Shown here: positions 36,605 to 45,494 of the stretch, in pieces
Numbering within the stretch: the stretch's first letter is position 1
Layout of the letters: every line of letters begins with the position of its first letter
Source of the DNA: DATFVJ01 sp963826515
GTDB lineage: Bacteria; Actinomycetota; Actinomycetes; Streptosporangiales; Streptosporangiaceae
Length of the DNA: 64,000 bases
Assembly: GCA_963826515.1 (NCBI GenBank)
Contig: CAWGXI010000009.1
Location: forward strand, 62,001-126,000
Direction: 5' to 3'
Notes under the pieces: generated by a model
The model's input: only the letters and a program-made list of their open reading frames with translations
Told to the model about the DNA's origin: nothing
Databases searched by the model: none
Position numbers and translations under genes: made by a program

Positions 36605-37237
36605 TCAGGGCGCCAGCCGGAACGGCGGATACCGGTCGGTGACGAGGGTGAACGCGTAGGCGACCACCCGGTTGTGCCAGCGGATAACCCCTTCGACGAA
36701 GCCGAACATGCCGGCGGGATACCGGCCGGTGAACAGGATGGCGAACCACGCCACGATCACGACCAAGATCGCCGCGATGTCGAGGAAGGCCAGGACCACG
36801 TAGTGGGGGATGGCCAGCAACCACTTGATGATGGGGAGCCACCGGTTGAGGTCATGGGCCGCGTCCGGGTACGGGTAGTCGAGGTGAACCGACTGGTGGT
36901 CGTCGGTGGATGGGTAGCGGTCACCCATCAGGGCCAGGTAGGTCCCGACCCGGTTGCTGAACCGCTGCAGTTCGAGGTTCCAGTCGAACCACCACCGCGG
37001 GTACTTCTGCCGGAAGAGGATCATGAGCAGGGGGGCGAAGAACAACAGGCCGCCTGCCCCGCCGGCCACCGCCGTGGTGCCGCTCGGGTATGTCCACTGC
37101 CAGGTGCCGCCGGACACGGCGCCCAGCACGATAGCGATCGGGATGGTCACGAAGAGCCGGAAGAACGTCGTGAGCCGATCGAGCGGGCGGTCAGGGTAGT
37201 CGACCGAGAACTGAACCGGATGACTGATCTGTTCCAT
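36605..37237 (-). CDS. DUF4389 membrane protein
   Basis: 210 residues with three or four membrane helices. The DUF4389 pattern appears twice: FRLFVTIPIAIVLGAVSGG, then LFTGRYPAGMFGFVEGVIRW followed by RVVAYAFTLVTDRYPPFRLA. The ATG at 37237 follows GAAAGGAGCGACTA, a good ribosome-binding site. Function unknown. Confidence 0.92.
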   Translation of the reverse strand: MEQISHPVQFSVDYPDRPLDRLTTFFRLFVTIPIAIVLGAVSGGTWQWTYPSGTTAVAGGAGGLLFFAPLLMILFRQKYPRWWFDWNLELQRFSNRVGTYLALMGDRYPSTDDHQSVHLDYPYPDAAHDLNRWLPIIKWLLAIPHYVVLAFLDIAAILVVIVAWFAILFTGRYPAGMFGFVEGVIRWHNRVVAYAFTLVTDRYPPFRLAP

Positions 37238-37996
37238 TAGTCGCTCCTTTCTTGGCAATTGCTTGATTCCATTCCCAGCCGCCGGCGTGGCCAAAGCCGG
37301 GGACCCCGCCAGGATCGGCGACCCAGACCTCCGGTAGCCGTTTATTGAGTCCCCGGCCTGACCTGGGGTTCGCCGTCCGGGCGTCGATGTCGGGATGTCA
37401 GCAATCCACGGTCGGCTCAATCGGGGGTCGCCCGGGCTGCCTCACTGGTGCCCGATCAAGTCGCGCCCGGCCCGCCCGGTTGCGCGGAAAGGCCCTGTGA
37501 GCTGGGAGACCGTGACATTCCCGAGGTCGGAAAGTAAGCCTATTGTGATCTTAAAAGTATAAGCTTTCCCGTCGCCCTAGCGGCAAGGGAGCCATTTGTC
37601 GTAGGTCAGCTGCAGCGCACCGTCGGCGCGTCTGGTCGTCCCGGCAGGGCTGCGTTGATCTCAGGCGGGCCAGGCGCAAACCGGTGGCGGGCGAGGGCCG
37701 CTGCCCGCCAGCGGCGGCTCCCTGCGCGCATCATATCCGCCTCGCCGGGCTTCGTCGCCGCCTGCTCTGCGCCGCGGCCGCGGTCCCCGCGCCCCGGCCC
37801 CTGGGATCCAGGACGTACCCGCGGTCCGCTGGCACCCTTACCGAGCCTGCACGCCGGGTCCTAAGATCCCGGCTGCGAGAATCTTGAATAATCCTATCTT
37901 CCCAGGCCAAAGGCACGTTATGGGTAAACGATCAAAGATCAGGTCATCTCAGGGCGAAAGGCCGAGGTTAGCTTAGGGGTCATAGGGAACGGAGCC
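37238..37996. other. 759-bp intergenic region
   Basis: No gene recognised. Two A/T-richer patches (37530-37575 and 37870-37975) are the likeliest promoter regions for the divergent DUF4389 and coiled-coil genes. No repeats are seen. Confidence 0.35.
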
Positions 37997-39745
37997 ATGC
38001 CGATGACCGAAACCATACAGGGCAAGTGTGCGTATCCCGGCTGCGAGAATCAGCCTCGGCCGGATGAGGATGGGGCGGGAACGAGGCCAAGGTACTGCGG
38101 CCTGCCGGACCCCGCGAGCGGGAAGCCGCATACAGCGCTGACTGCGTTCCGGCGGCGCCAGGAGCTGGCCCGTCAGGGCGGCGATGCGGCGGCCGAGCCG
38201 GACGATCTGGGCCGTCCGGGGGTCGCGATCTGGCATCTGCCCAGGCAGCGCCGCGCTGACAGGCAGCGCCTTCAGCAGGCTGGGGCTGACGCCGAGGAGG
38301 CGCGGTCCGCGATGCTCGAGGCCGATGCGCAGTTGACGGAGGCGCTGGCTGCGAGGGCCGCCGCCGAGCAGGCGGCCGTGGCCGCGCGGGAAGCCGGGCA
38401 GGCACGGGTGGCCGAGGCGGAACGGGCCGCTGAGGAGCGGGTACGCGCGGCGAAGCAGGAGCGGGACCATGCGGTCACCGGCGCGCGCCGCTGGGCGGAG
38501 GAGGCCGAGTCCCGCGCCAGGACCGGCGAACGGGAGAGGGTCCGGGCGCGGCAGGCCGCCGAGTCGGCCAGCGCGGAGCTGCGCCAGGCCCGCGACACTG
38601 CCGAGCGGCAGGCAGCGCAGATCCGCGAGAACGCAACGCGGGAACAAGGCGAGCTGCAAGCGGCGTTCGAAGCCAAGCTCGCGGCGGCGGAAGACGCCAA
38701 CGCCAGCCTCCGGGCCCGCGCCGAGCATGCCGGGGCTGAGGCCGAGGAGGCGCGGTCCGCGATGCTGGCGGCCGATGCGCAGTTGACGGAGGCGCTGGCT
38801 GCGGGGGCCGCCGCCGAGCAGGCGGCCGTGGCCGCGCGGGAAGCCGCGCAGGCACGGGTGGCCGAGGCGGAACGGGCCGCTGAGGAGCGGGTACGCGCGG
38901 CGAAGCAGAGGATGGACGAGGCAGTGACGGGCGCGCGCGGCCGGGCGGAGGAGGCCGAGTCCCGCGCCAGGACCGGCGAACAGGAGACGGCCCGGGCGCG
39001 GCAGGCCGCCGAGTCGGCCAGCGCGGAGCTGCGCCAGGCCCGCGACACTGCCGAGCGGCAGGCAGCGCAGATCCGCGAGAACGCAACGCGGGAACAAGGC
39101 GAGCTGCAAGCGGCGTTCGAAGCCAAGCTCGCGGCGGCGGAAGACGCCAACGCCAGCCTCCGGGCCCGCGCCGAGCATGCCGGGGCTGAGGCCGAGGAGG
39201 CGCGGTCCGCGATGCTGGCGGCCGATGCGCAGTTGACGGAGGCGCTGGCTGCGGGGGCCGCCGCCGAGCAGGCGGCCGTGGCCGCGCGGGAAGCCGCGCA
39301 GGCGCGGGTGGCCGAGGCGGAACGGGCCGCTGAGGAGCGGGTACGCGCGGCGAAGCAGAGGATGGACGAGGCAGTGACGGGCGCGCGCGGCCGGGCGGAG
39401 GAGGCCGAGTCCCGCGCCAGGACCGGCGAACAGGAGACGGCCCGGGCGCGGCAGGCCGCCGAGTCGGCCAGCGCGGAGCTGCGCCAGGCCCGCGACACTG
39501 CCGAGCGGCAGGCAGCGCAGATCCGCGAGAACGCAACGCGGGAACAAGGCGAGCTGCAAGCGGCGTTCGAAGCCAAGCTCGCGGCGGCGGAAGACGCCAA
39601 CGCCAGCCTCCGGGCCCGCGCCGAGCACGCCGAGGCTGAGCTGGAGCGCGCCCGCGCCGAGCGCGACACGGCCGCCGGGCAAGCTACCCCAGGACGGCCT
39701 GGAGGCGCGACGCGCGGCCGTCGGCGCTCTGGGGGAAGCCGCTAG
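37997..39745 (+). CDS. Large coiled-coil protein with Cys/His N-terminus and three 150-residue repeats
   Basis: 582 residues. Residues 1-60 contain GKCAYPGCENQPRP, then PRYCGLPDPASGKPHTALTAF, suggesting a small zinc-binding head (Cys, Cys, Cys, His). From about residue 90 to the end it is continuous heptad-rich Ala/Glu/Arg helix (EEARSAMLEADAQLTEALAA, AEAERAAEERVRAAKQ, RQAAESASAELRQARDTAER). This is encoded by three nearly identical 450-bp units. I know of actinobacterial proteins with a similar head and coiled-coil tail on mobile or plasmid-like regions, but no function can be assigned. ATG 37997 follows GGAACGGAGCC. Confidence 0.85.
   Translation: MPMTETIQGKCAYPGCENQPRPDEDGAGTRPRYCGLPDPASGKPHTALTAFRRRQELARQGGDAAAEPDDLGRPGVAIWHLPRQRRADRQRLQQAGADAEEARSAMLEADAQLTEALAARAAAEQAAVAAREAGQARVAEAERAAEERVRAAKQERDHAVTGARRWAEEAESRARTGERERVRARQAAESASAELRQARDTAERQAAQIRENATREQGELQAAFEAKLAAAEDANASLRARAEHAGAEAEEARSAMLAADAQLTEALAAGAAAEQAAVAAREAAQARVAEAERAAEERVRAAKQRMDEAVTGARGRAEEAESRARTGEQETARARQAAESASAELRQARDTAERQAAQIRENATREQGELQAAFEAKLAAAEDANASLRARAEHAGAEAEEARSAMLAADAQLTEALAAGAAAEQAAVAAREAAQARVAEAERAAEERVRAAKQRMDEAVTGARGRAEEAESRARTGEQETARARQAAESASAELRQARDTAERQAAQIRENATREQGELQAAFEAKLAAAEDANASLRARAEHAEAELERARAERDTAAGQATPGRPGGATRGRRRSGGSR
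38291..39640. repeat. Three tandem 450-bp repeats in the coiled-coil gene
   Basis: Units 38291-38740, 38741-39190 and 39191-39640. Units 2 and 3 differ at very few positions by eye. Unit 1 differs more, notably in 38310-38560. 450 is a multiple of three, so each unit adds 150 residues. Confidence 0.95.
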
Positions 39746-39880
39746 CACCACCAGCGATAACAATCAGGAAGTCTGCCTGACCCGCCAGCCAACAGGCCAG
39801 CGGTCTCCGGCACGGGCACTGAAACACGGCTGGGCAGGCTAGTGTGGCCTGGCCTTGCTCCGCCGTTGCTATCGGGTCGG
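39746..39880. other. Short gap between convergent genes
   Basis: Contains TCAGGAAGTCTGCCTGA, an imperfect hairpin just after the coiled-coil gene that may act as a terminator. Otherwise nothing is seen. Confidence 0.3.
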
Positions 39881-39976
39881 CTACTGGATGGGCTGGTGCT
39901 CTCTGGCCAGGTGCCTCGACCAGCTGTTGGCCCACGCATCGAGAGGTGGCTCGAGCGCCGCGCCGAGACTTGTTCC
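39881..39976 (-). pseudogene. HxlR regulator gene, 3' piece beyond the IS630 pair
   Basis: Minus strand: GTSLGAALEPPLDAWANSWS and RHLAREHQPIQ, stop at 39881. This continues exactly, in frame, the LTEL that ends the 5' piece at 42908 if both IS630 elements and extra TA copies are removed. Confidence 0.88.
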
Positions 39977-41103
39977 TAGTGTCCCGGGTCTTTGATTCGT
40001 CGGAGAAGTCGCCCGAGTGATTCGAGGATTTCTTCCGCAGATTTCGTCCAGATGAAGGGTTTGGGGTCCTCGTTCCAGTTGTCCACCCAGGCAAGGATGT
40101 CCTTCTCGAGCTGCTTGACGGACTTGTGCACGCCACGGCGCAGCAGTTTATCGGTCAAAAGCCCGAACCAGCGCTCGACCTGGTTCAGCCAGGACGAACT
40201 GGTCGGCGTGAAATGAACATGGAACCGTGGGTGCTTTGCCAGCCATTCCTGGACAGCCGGGGTCTTATGCGTGGCGTAGTTGTCCGCGATGATGTGGATC
40301 TGCAGGACATGCGGCTCGCCGCCCGGCTCGTCCGGTTCCGTGAGCTGGGGTGCCTGCTTGTCGATCTCCTCCAGGAACTTGATCCATTCCTTCGCCCGAT
40401 GGCTTTTGCAGGTTTTCGCGATCACCAGGCCGGTCGCGATGTCGAACGCCGCGAACAGGTCAACGGTGCCATGCCGGACATAGTCATGCGTCCGCTTCTC
40501 GGGCATGCCGGGCATCATCGGCAGCACCGGCTGGGACCGGTCAAGAGCCTGGACCTGGGACTTCTCGTCCGCGCACAGCACAACCGCGTGCTCAGGCGGA
40601 TTCAGGTACAAGCCGACGACATCGCAGACCTTCTCCACGAACAGCGGATCGGATGACAGCTTGAACGTATCCGCCAGATGGGGCTTCAGCCCGAAAGCCT
40701 TCCAGATCCGGCCGATAGTGGACCGGGACAAGCCCGAACGTTTCGCCATGGATGCCCTCGACCAGTGGGTCGCGTCATCCGGCGTTTCCTCCAAAGTATC
40801 GACGACGACTTTTTCTACCTGCTCGTCGGTGATCGTCGGCTCACGTCCCGGACGCGGCTCATCAGCCAGCCCGTCCAGGCGCTTGTCAATGAACCGCTTA
40901 CGCCACTTCCCGACCGTTGTTTCATGATACCGGAGCAACGCTGCGGTTTCTTTATTGTCGTGGCCTTGCGCGCAGGTCAGGATGATATTCGCCCGCAGCG
41001 CCAGGGCTTGTGATGATTTCGCCCGGCGCGCCCATCTTTGGAGAGTGGCCTGCTCGTCATCGGAAAGCGTCAACTCGGCCTTAGGCCGTCCCGTCCTTGG
41101 CAT
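39976..41103 (-). CDS. IS630-family transposase
   Basis: 375 residues. N-terminal helix-turn-helix domains (NKETAALLRYHETTVGKWRK, GLSRSTIGRIWKAFGLKPHL), then a DDE catalytic core with VVLCADEKSQVQALDRSQP, IHIIADNYATHKTPAVQEWL and SSSWLNQVERWFGLLTDKLL. It looks intact. Start at MPRTGRPKAEL (41103). The TAG stop is formed by the flanking TA target plus the next base, so it lies at the very edge of the element. Confidence 0.95.
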   Translation of the reverse strand: MPRTGRPKAELTLSDDEQATLQRWARRAKSSQALALRANIILTCAQGHDNKETAALLRYHETTVGKWRKRFIDKRLDGLADEPRPGREPTITDEQVEKVVVDTLEETPDDATHWSRASMAKRSGLSRSTIGRIWKAFGLKPHLADTFKLSSDPLFVEKVCDVVGLYLNPPEHAVVLCADEKSQVQALDRSQPVLPMMPGMPEKRTHDYVRHGTVDLFAAFDIATGLVIAKTCKSHRAKEWIKFLEEIDKQAPQLTEPDEPGGEPHVLQIHIIADNYATHKTPAVQEWLAKHPRFHVHFTPTSSSWLNQVERWFGLLTDKLLRRGVHKSVKQLEKDILAWVDNWNEDPKPFIWTKSAEEILESLGRLLRRIKDPGH

Positions 41104-41204
41104 ATCAGTGACTCTACTGACATGATCAGTTACATTCAGTTGTGACACGCGATGACACGGTGTGACCTGGCTCACCTATACGGTGGTCCAAAGACGCAGG
41201 ACAC
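39979..41204 (-). mobile_element. IS630-family element 1
   Basis: The ends GTGTCCCGGGTC (from 39979) and GACGCAGGACAC (to 41204) are inverted repeats. TA flanks each side (39977-39978, 41205-41206), the known IS630 target. The second TA is also the left target of IS630 element 2. Confidence 0.92.
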
Positions 41205-41257
41205 TAGTGCAGCGCACCGTAAGTTCCTGACTGGGTTTTGGTTACCGAGCGTGGTGT

Positions 41258-42382
41258 TCATGCGGCTTCCGGCAGGGCGGCATGCGGGGGTTCGGGCTCA
41301 GGATGGCGTTCGAGGTAGCGGGCGTGCTCGGCGTCGGCGTCGTAGCTCCACTTGTACGGGCGGGCGTTCTTGTTGTGCCGGATGGTGAACGTGGTGATCT
41401 TGGTCTCTAGCTCGTCGCGGGAGGTGAAGTCGCCGCGGCGCAGCAGCCGGCGGGTCAAGACCCCGAACCATTGCTCGATCATGTTGAGCCAGGAGGCATG
41501 CTTCGGCGTGTACGTCACCGAGAACCGCGGGCGGGCGGCCAGCCAGCCGCGGGTGGCGCGGGAGGTGCGGCTGGAGCCGTTGTCCATGATCAGGTGAATG
41601 CGCAGGTGCGGCGGGGTCATCTGGTCCAGCATGGCCAGGAACCGGGTGAACGTCACCGAGTCGTTGCGGTCGATGCGCTCGGCGATGACCTCGCCGGCGG
41701 TGACGTTCATCGCGGCGATGATGGAGACGGTGCCGTGCCGGACGTACCCGGACTCCCGGCGGGCGTCCCGTCCCGGCCGGGTGGGGATCACCGGGTGCCT
41801 GCGGGATTTCGCCTGGATGCCGGTCTTCTCGTCGATGCTGATCAGCACGGTGCCGGGCGGCGGGTCCAGGTAGAGCCGGCACACCTGCCCGGCGCGGATC
41901 CAGAAGGACGGGTCATCAGCGCGGTTGAGCCAGCCGCGGACCTTGTGCGGGCGGACCTTCGCCTCGGCCAGTACCCGGCTCACGGTGGACGCCGAGATCG
42001 CCAGGCCGCGGTCGTGCAGGTGCCCGGCGATCAGCGGACGAGACCACTGCGGCTCTCCCTCCGGCGGGACAGAGGTGGCGACGGCGATGACCGCCAGCCG
42101 CGCGCTCGGACCGTGCATCTCCGGCCGCCCGGAGCGGGGCTTACCGGACAGGCCCGGTATCCCGCAGATCACGAACCGGCCCCGCCACGTCCGCACGACC
42201 GCGACGCCGCAGCCCAGCTGCCGGGCGATCTGCGCGTTCGTCATGCCGCCGGCCGCCAGCAGCACGATCCTGGCGCGCAGCACCAGCCGCTGCGGGCTGG
42301 TACCCGCGGCAATGATCTGCTCCACCTTGCGGCGCCGCTTGATACTCAGCCTCACCGGTACGGCACAGGCACGGCCTGCCAT
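41258..42382 (-). CDS. IS630-family transposase, second type
   Basis: About 374 residues from the ATG at 42382, which lies 8 bases after GGGAGGAG (another ATG is at 42388). HTH region NAQIARQLGCGVAVVRTWRG. DDE core: GTVLISIDEKTGIQAKSRRH, RIHLIMDNGSSRTSRATRGW, HASWLNMIEQWFGVLTRRLL. It is clearly different in sequence from the neighbouring IS630 transposase. It looks intact. Confidence 0.94.
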   Translation of the reverse strand: MAGRACAVPVRLSIKRRRKVEQIIAAGTSPQRLVLRARIVLLAAGGMTNAQIARQLGCGVAVVRTWRGRFVICGIPGLSGKPRSGRPEMHGPSARLAVIAVATSVPPEGEPQWSRPLIAGHLHDRGLAISASTVSRVLAEAKVRPHKVRGWLNRADDPSFWIRAGQVCRLYLDPPPGTVLISIDEKTGIQAKSRRHPVIPTRPGRDARRESGYVRHGTVSIIAAMNVTAGEVIAERIDRNDSVTFTRFLAMLDQMTPPHLRIHLIMDNGSSRTSRATRGWLAARPRFSVTYTPKHASWLNMIEQWFGVLTRRLLRRGDFTSRDELETKITTFTIRHNKNARPYKWSYDADAEHARYLERHPEPEPPHAALPEAA

Positions 42383-42521
42383 CAGCATTCTCCTCCCGTG
42401 TCACATTGATCACGGAAGAATGCACCCGCAACCAGGCGGAACGGCGGATATCCGCCCCGGCCGGCGTTTCGCGCACCCGGCCCGGCGTCAAAGCCGGCGC
42501 AGGCAGGCGACACTAGAAGAC

Positions 42522-42860
42522 ATGCCGGTACCGCCGAAGCGCCTGAAAGACCTGACCGAGGGCACCGTCGACCACCACGCCTCCCTCACCTTCCCGGACC
42601 TGCAGGAAGTCACCATCCGCTGGCGCGGCTCCTTCGGCTACCTGACCGCCTGGGCCGGGGAAGGCGACGACAACGACGAGCAGATCCCGCTGTGCCGCAT
42701 CGAGTACCTCGGCGACGACGACCACTGGGGGTTCGCGATCTACGACCCCGCCACCGGCACCTACACCGACGCGATCCTGCGCACCGGCGAACGCGCCGGG
42801 CACCCCAACGACGCCCTCGACACCGCCGCCATCACCCACCTCGCCGATTACCAGCAGTAA
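42522..42860 (+). CDS. Cargo protein of IS630 element 2, unknown function
   Basis: 112 residues, acidic: PPKRLKDLTEGTVDHHASLT, LPDLQEVTIRW-like strand (seen as FPDLQEVTIRWRGSFGYLTA), CRIEYLGDDDHWGFAIYDPA and LDTAAITHLADY. The pattern of short strands suggests a small beta-rich cytosolic protein. Weak AGAAG before the ATG at 42522. It lies inside the IS, divergent from the transposase. I do not recognise the family. Confidence 0.75.
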   Translation: MPVPPKRLKDLTEGTVDHHASLTFPDLQEVTIRWRGSFGYLTAWAGEGDDNDEQIPLCRIEYLGDDDHWGFAIYDPATGTYTDAILRTGERAGHPNDALDTAAITHLADYQQ

Positions 42861-42907
42861 ACATCACACCCGCCGGCAACCGGCAAGGAACTTACGAGCG
42901 GCTGCAC

Positions 42908-43171
42908 TAGCTCGGTCAGCGCATAGGCATCGTTGTCGCCGCGGGCCAATAGGCCTGCGTCGGTGAGTTCCCGGAGCCGCTCGTAAAGCACGCTGGAGGA
43001 CATCCGGTCACACCGGTCTTGGAGCGGTCTTGCCCCGAGAGGGCCGTTACGCAGCTCCCACAGGATCCGCAAGGCCCAGCGCCGCCCGAGTAGGTCCAAT
43101 GCCGCCATCAAAGGCCGGCCGGTGGTAGAACCCCGCACCGCCAAGCCGGGTCGTGGTGTTGCTGACGCCAC
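42908..43171 (-). pseudogene. HxlR-family regulator, 5' piece interrupted by IS630 insertions
   Basis: From a GTG at 43171: MAALDLLGRRWALRILWELR, PLQDRCDRMSSSVLYERLRE and LTDAGLLARGDNDAYALTEL, a typical HxlR winged helix. The codon after GAG is CTA, whose TA is the IS target. The other 31 codons lie at 39881-39976. It is divergent from the acyl-CoA dehydrogenase gene, which it may have regulated. Confidence 0.9.
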
Positions 43172-43427
43172 GGCTAAGAACCCTCTTTGTGGTTTCGGTA
43201 TCCGAAACGATAGCACAAGCCGCCGCCCTCGAAGATGGCGCTCCACCCCTCGACGACCCGCGCTGAACAGGCACTCCAAGGTCTGCCGTCGCAGCGGCAG
43301 TGGCCGCGCCATGCCGATCAGGGTGCGTGACCCACCGGCCTTCGCCGGACGTACGCAGCGCCATTCTTCAATGCCGCCGACGCATGGCAGACTCGCGGCC
43401 AGGACAGCGAATGAGGCGGAGGCGGCG

Positions 43428-45218
43428 ATGGCGCGTGAAATCCGGACTGTCGGAGTGGTAGGCCTAGGCACCATGGGGTCGGGGATCGTGGAGGTCTTCG
43501 CCCGTAATGGAATCGAAGTGATCGCCGCGGAAGTGGATGACGCGGCCCTGGAACGGGGCCGGGCCATCCTGGCTGGATCGACGGACCGGGCCGTCAGCCG
43601 CGGCAAGATCTCCCCGCTGGAGCGGGACGCCCTGCTGGGCCGGGTCACCTTCGGCGTCGGCCTGGACGCGTTCCGCGGTGTCGACCTGGCCATCGAGACG
43701 GTGCCAGAGCAGCTGGAGATCAAGCGGCGCGTCTTCGCGGAGCTGGACCAGATCTGCCCCGATTCGGCGATCCTGGTCACGGGCACCTCCTCGCTGTCGG
43801 TCACCGAGATCTCGGTTGCTACCCGCCGACCAGACCAGGTGGTCGGCATGCACTTCTTCAACCCGGCGCCGGTGATGAAGCTGGTCGAGGTGATCCGCAC
43901 CGTGGTGACATCGCCGGATGTGATCGAGGACGTGGAGGCGCTGTGCGAGCGGCTGGGCAAGGTCGCGGTCACGGTGGGCGACCGGGCCGGGTTCATCGCC
44001 AACGCGCTGCTGTGCGGGTACCTTAACCACGCGGTGAGCATGTACGAGAGCGGGTACGTCAGCCGGGAGGACCTCGACGCCGCGATGAAGCTGGGCGCCG
44101 GCCTGCCGATGGGGCCACTGGCGCTGGTGGACCTGATCGGTGTGGACGTGGCATTCGAGATCCTGGACACCATTTACCATCGCGGCGGCCGGGACCGGCG
44201 GCACGCGCCCGCGGCCCTGATCAAGCAGATGGTCACGGCCGGGCTGCTCGGCCGCAAGACCGGCCGGGGCTTCTACACCTACGCCACGGCAGGTTCGCCG
44301 GCCGTTGTGCCCGATGAGCAGACCCCCGGCGGCAGTGGCGGGGCTCCAGAGGAGGCTGCGCGGTCGATCGCGAAGGTCGGGGTGGTCGGATCCGGCGTGA
44401 TGGCGACCGGCATCGTTGAGGTGTTCGCCCGTGGCGGCTACGAGGTTGTCGCAGTCACCCGTGCCGAGGAGAAGGCGGCCCGGATGCGCGACGCGGTGAC
44501 CGCGTCGATGACCAAGGGGGTCGTGCGCGGCAAGATCACCGAGGAGGACCGCGACGGGGCGCTTGCCCGGGTGACCTGGAGTTGGTCCCTGGACCGGCTC
44601 AGCGACACCGATCTCGTGGTGGAGGCAGTCGTCGAGGAACTGACAGTTAAGAAGGCCGTGTTCGCGAGCCTCGACGAGATCTGCAAGCCCGACGCCGTGC
44701 TTGCCACGACGACGTCCAGCCTGCCTGTGATCGAGTGCGCGATGGCGACCAGCCGCCCGGCGAAGGTGCTGGGGCTGCACTTCTTCAACCCTGCCCCGCT
44801 GATGCCACTGGTCGAGGTGGTACGAACGATCCGCAGTTCGGCGCAGACCGCCGCTGTCGGCACGGGGGTGTGCGCGCGCCTGGGTAAGACCGGCATCGTG
44901 TGCGCGGAACGGGCCGGCTTCATCGTCAACGCGCTGCTGTTCCCGTACCTCAACGACGCGGTGCGGATGCTGGAGTCGTCGTACTCGACCATCGACGGCA
45001 TCGACAGCGCGATGAAGCTGGGCTGCGGATACCCGATGGGGCCGTTCCAGCTGCTGGACATCGTCGGCCTCGACGTCTCACTGGCCATCCAGCGCGAGCT
45101 GTACCTGGAGGCCCGGGAGCCTGGCCTCGCGCCGGCGCCGCTGCTGGAACACCTGGTCACCGCCGGATACCTGGGCAAGAAGGTGGGCCGCGGCTTCCGG
45201 GACTACACCGTCCGATGA
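43428..45218 (+). CDS. Tandem two-module 3-hydroxyacyl-CoA dehydrogenase
   Basis: 596 residues holding two complete 3-hydroxybutyryl-CoA-dehydrogenase modules. Module 1: NAD loop VGVVGLGTMGSGIVEVFARN, catalytic MHFFNPAPVMKLVEVIRT, C-terminal NALLCGYLNHAVSMYESGYV and LGRKTGRGFYTY. Module 2 from about residue 310: VGVVGSGVMATGIVEVFARG, LHFFNPAPLMPLVEVVRT, LGKKVGRGFRDY. Each HFFNP His is present. Probably oxidises or reduces beta-hydroxyacyl-CoAs in fatty-acid or polyhydroxyalkanoate metabolism. The ATG at 43428 follows GAGGCGGAGGC. Confidence 0.93.
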   Translation: MAREIRTVGVVGLGTMGSGIVEVFARNGIEVIAAEVDDAALERGRAILAGSTDRAVSRGKISPLERDALLGRVTFGVGLDAFRGVDLAIETVPEQLEIKRRVFAELDQICPDSAILVTGTSSLSVTEISVATRRPDQVVGMHFFNPAPVMKLVEVIRTVVTSPDVIEDVEALCERLGKVAVTVGDRAGFIANALLCGYLNHAVSMYESGYVSREDLDAAMKLGAGLPMGPLALVDLIGVDVAFEILDTIYHRGGRDRRHAPAALIKQMVTAGLLGRKTGRGFYTYATAGSPAVVPDEQTPGGSGGAPEEAARSIAKVGVVGSGVMATGIVEVFARGGYEVVAVTRAEEKAARMRDAVTASMTKGVVRGKITEEDRDGALARVTWSWSLDRLSDTDLVVEAVVEELTVKKAVFASLDEICKPDAVLATTTSSLPVIECAMATSRPAKVLGLHFFNPAPLMPLVEVVRTIRSSAQTAAVGTGVCARLGKTGIVCAERAGFIVNALLFPYLNDAVRMLESSYSTIDGIDSAMKLGCGYPMGPFQLLDIVGLDVSLAIQRELYLEAREPGLAPAPLLEHLVTAGYLGKKVGRGFRDYTVR

Positions 45219-45494
45219 CCATCAGGTGGCGACGTGAGCATGTCACGCGGCGTCTTCCGGCAGGTCGGCACGGGCACGCCCGGCTAGCCACCCGCGGCCG
45301 GCAGCGCTACGCCGGGCCACGGCTGCCAGCGTCCCTTGCTGCCGCGAGCCGGACAGCAGCCTTTTGGGAGGACGGGGTGGTGGCAATACCAGGCGAGCGA
45401 GTGCGGTCATCCACCTTGAAGATTCCCGTCCGGAGAAGCACGCCTCAAGGACGCCCCATGACTCCTCCAACGCAAGTGGCAACTTCTACTTTGA
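45219..45494. other. Intergenic region before the recombinase remnant
   Basis: No gene seen. The N-terminal domain of the recombinase should have been encoded here but is not recognisable. Confidence 0.3.

Larger units (their letters stand above)
41207..42907 (-). mobile_element. IS630-family element 2, with cargo gene
   Basis: The ends GTGCAGCGCACCGTAAGTTCC and (reverse) GTGCAGCCGCTCGTAAGTTCC are near-perfect inverted repeats. TA flanks at 41205-41206 and 42908-42909. It abuts element 1 with only the shared TA between. It carries a transposase and one unrelated gene on the other strand. Confidence 0.92.

Noticed and set aside
38272..39669. 465-codon minus-strand open frame opposite the coiled-coil gene
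   Set aside because: It repeats with the same 450-bp period and is only the shadow of the plus-strand Ala/Glu repeats.
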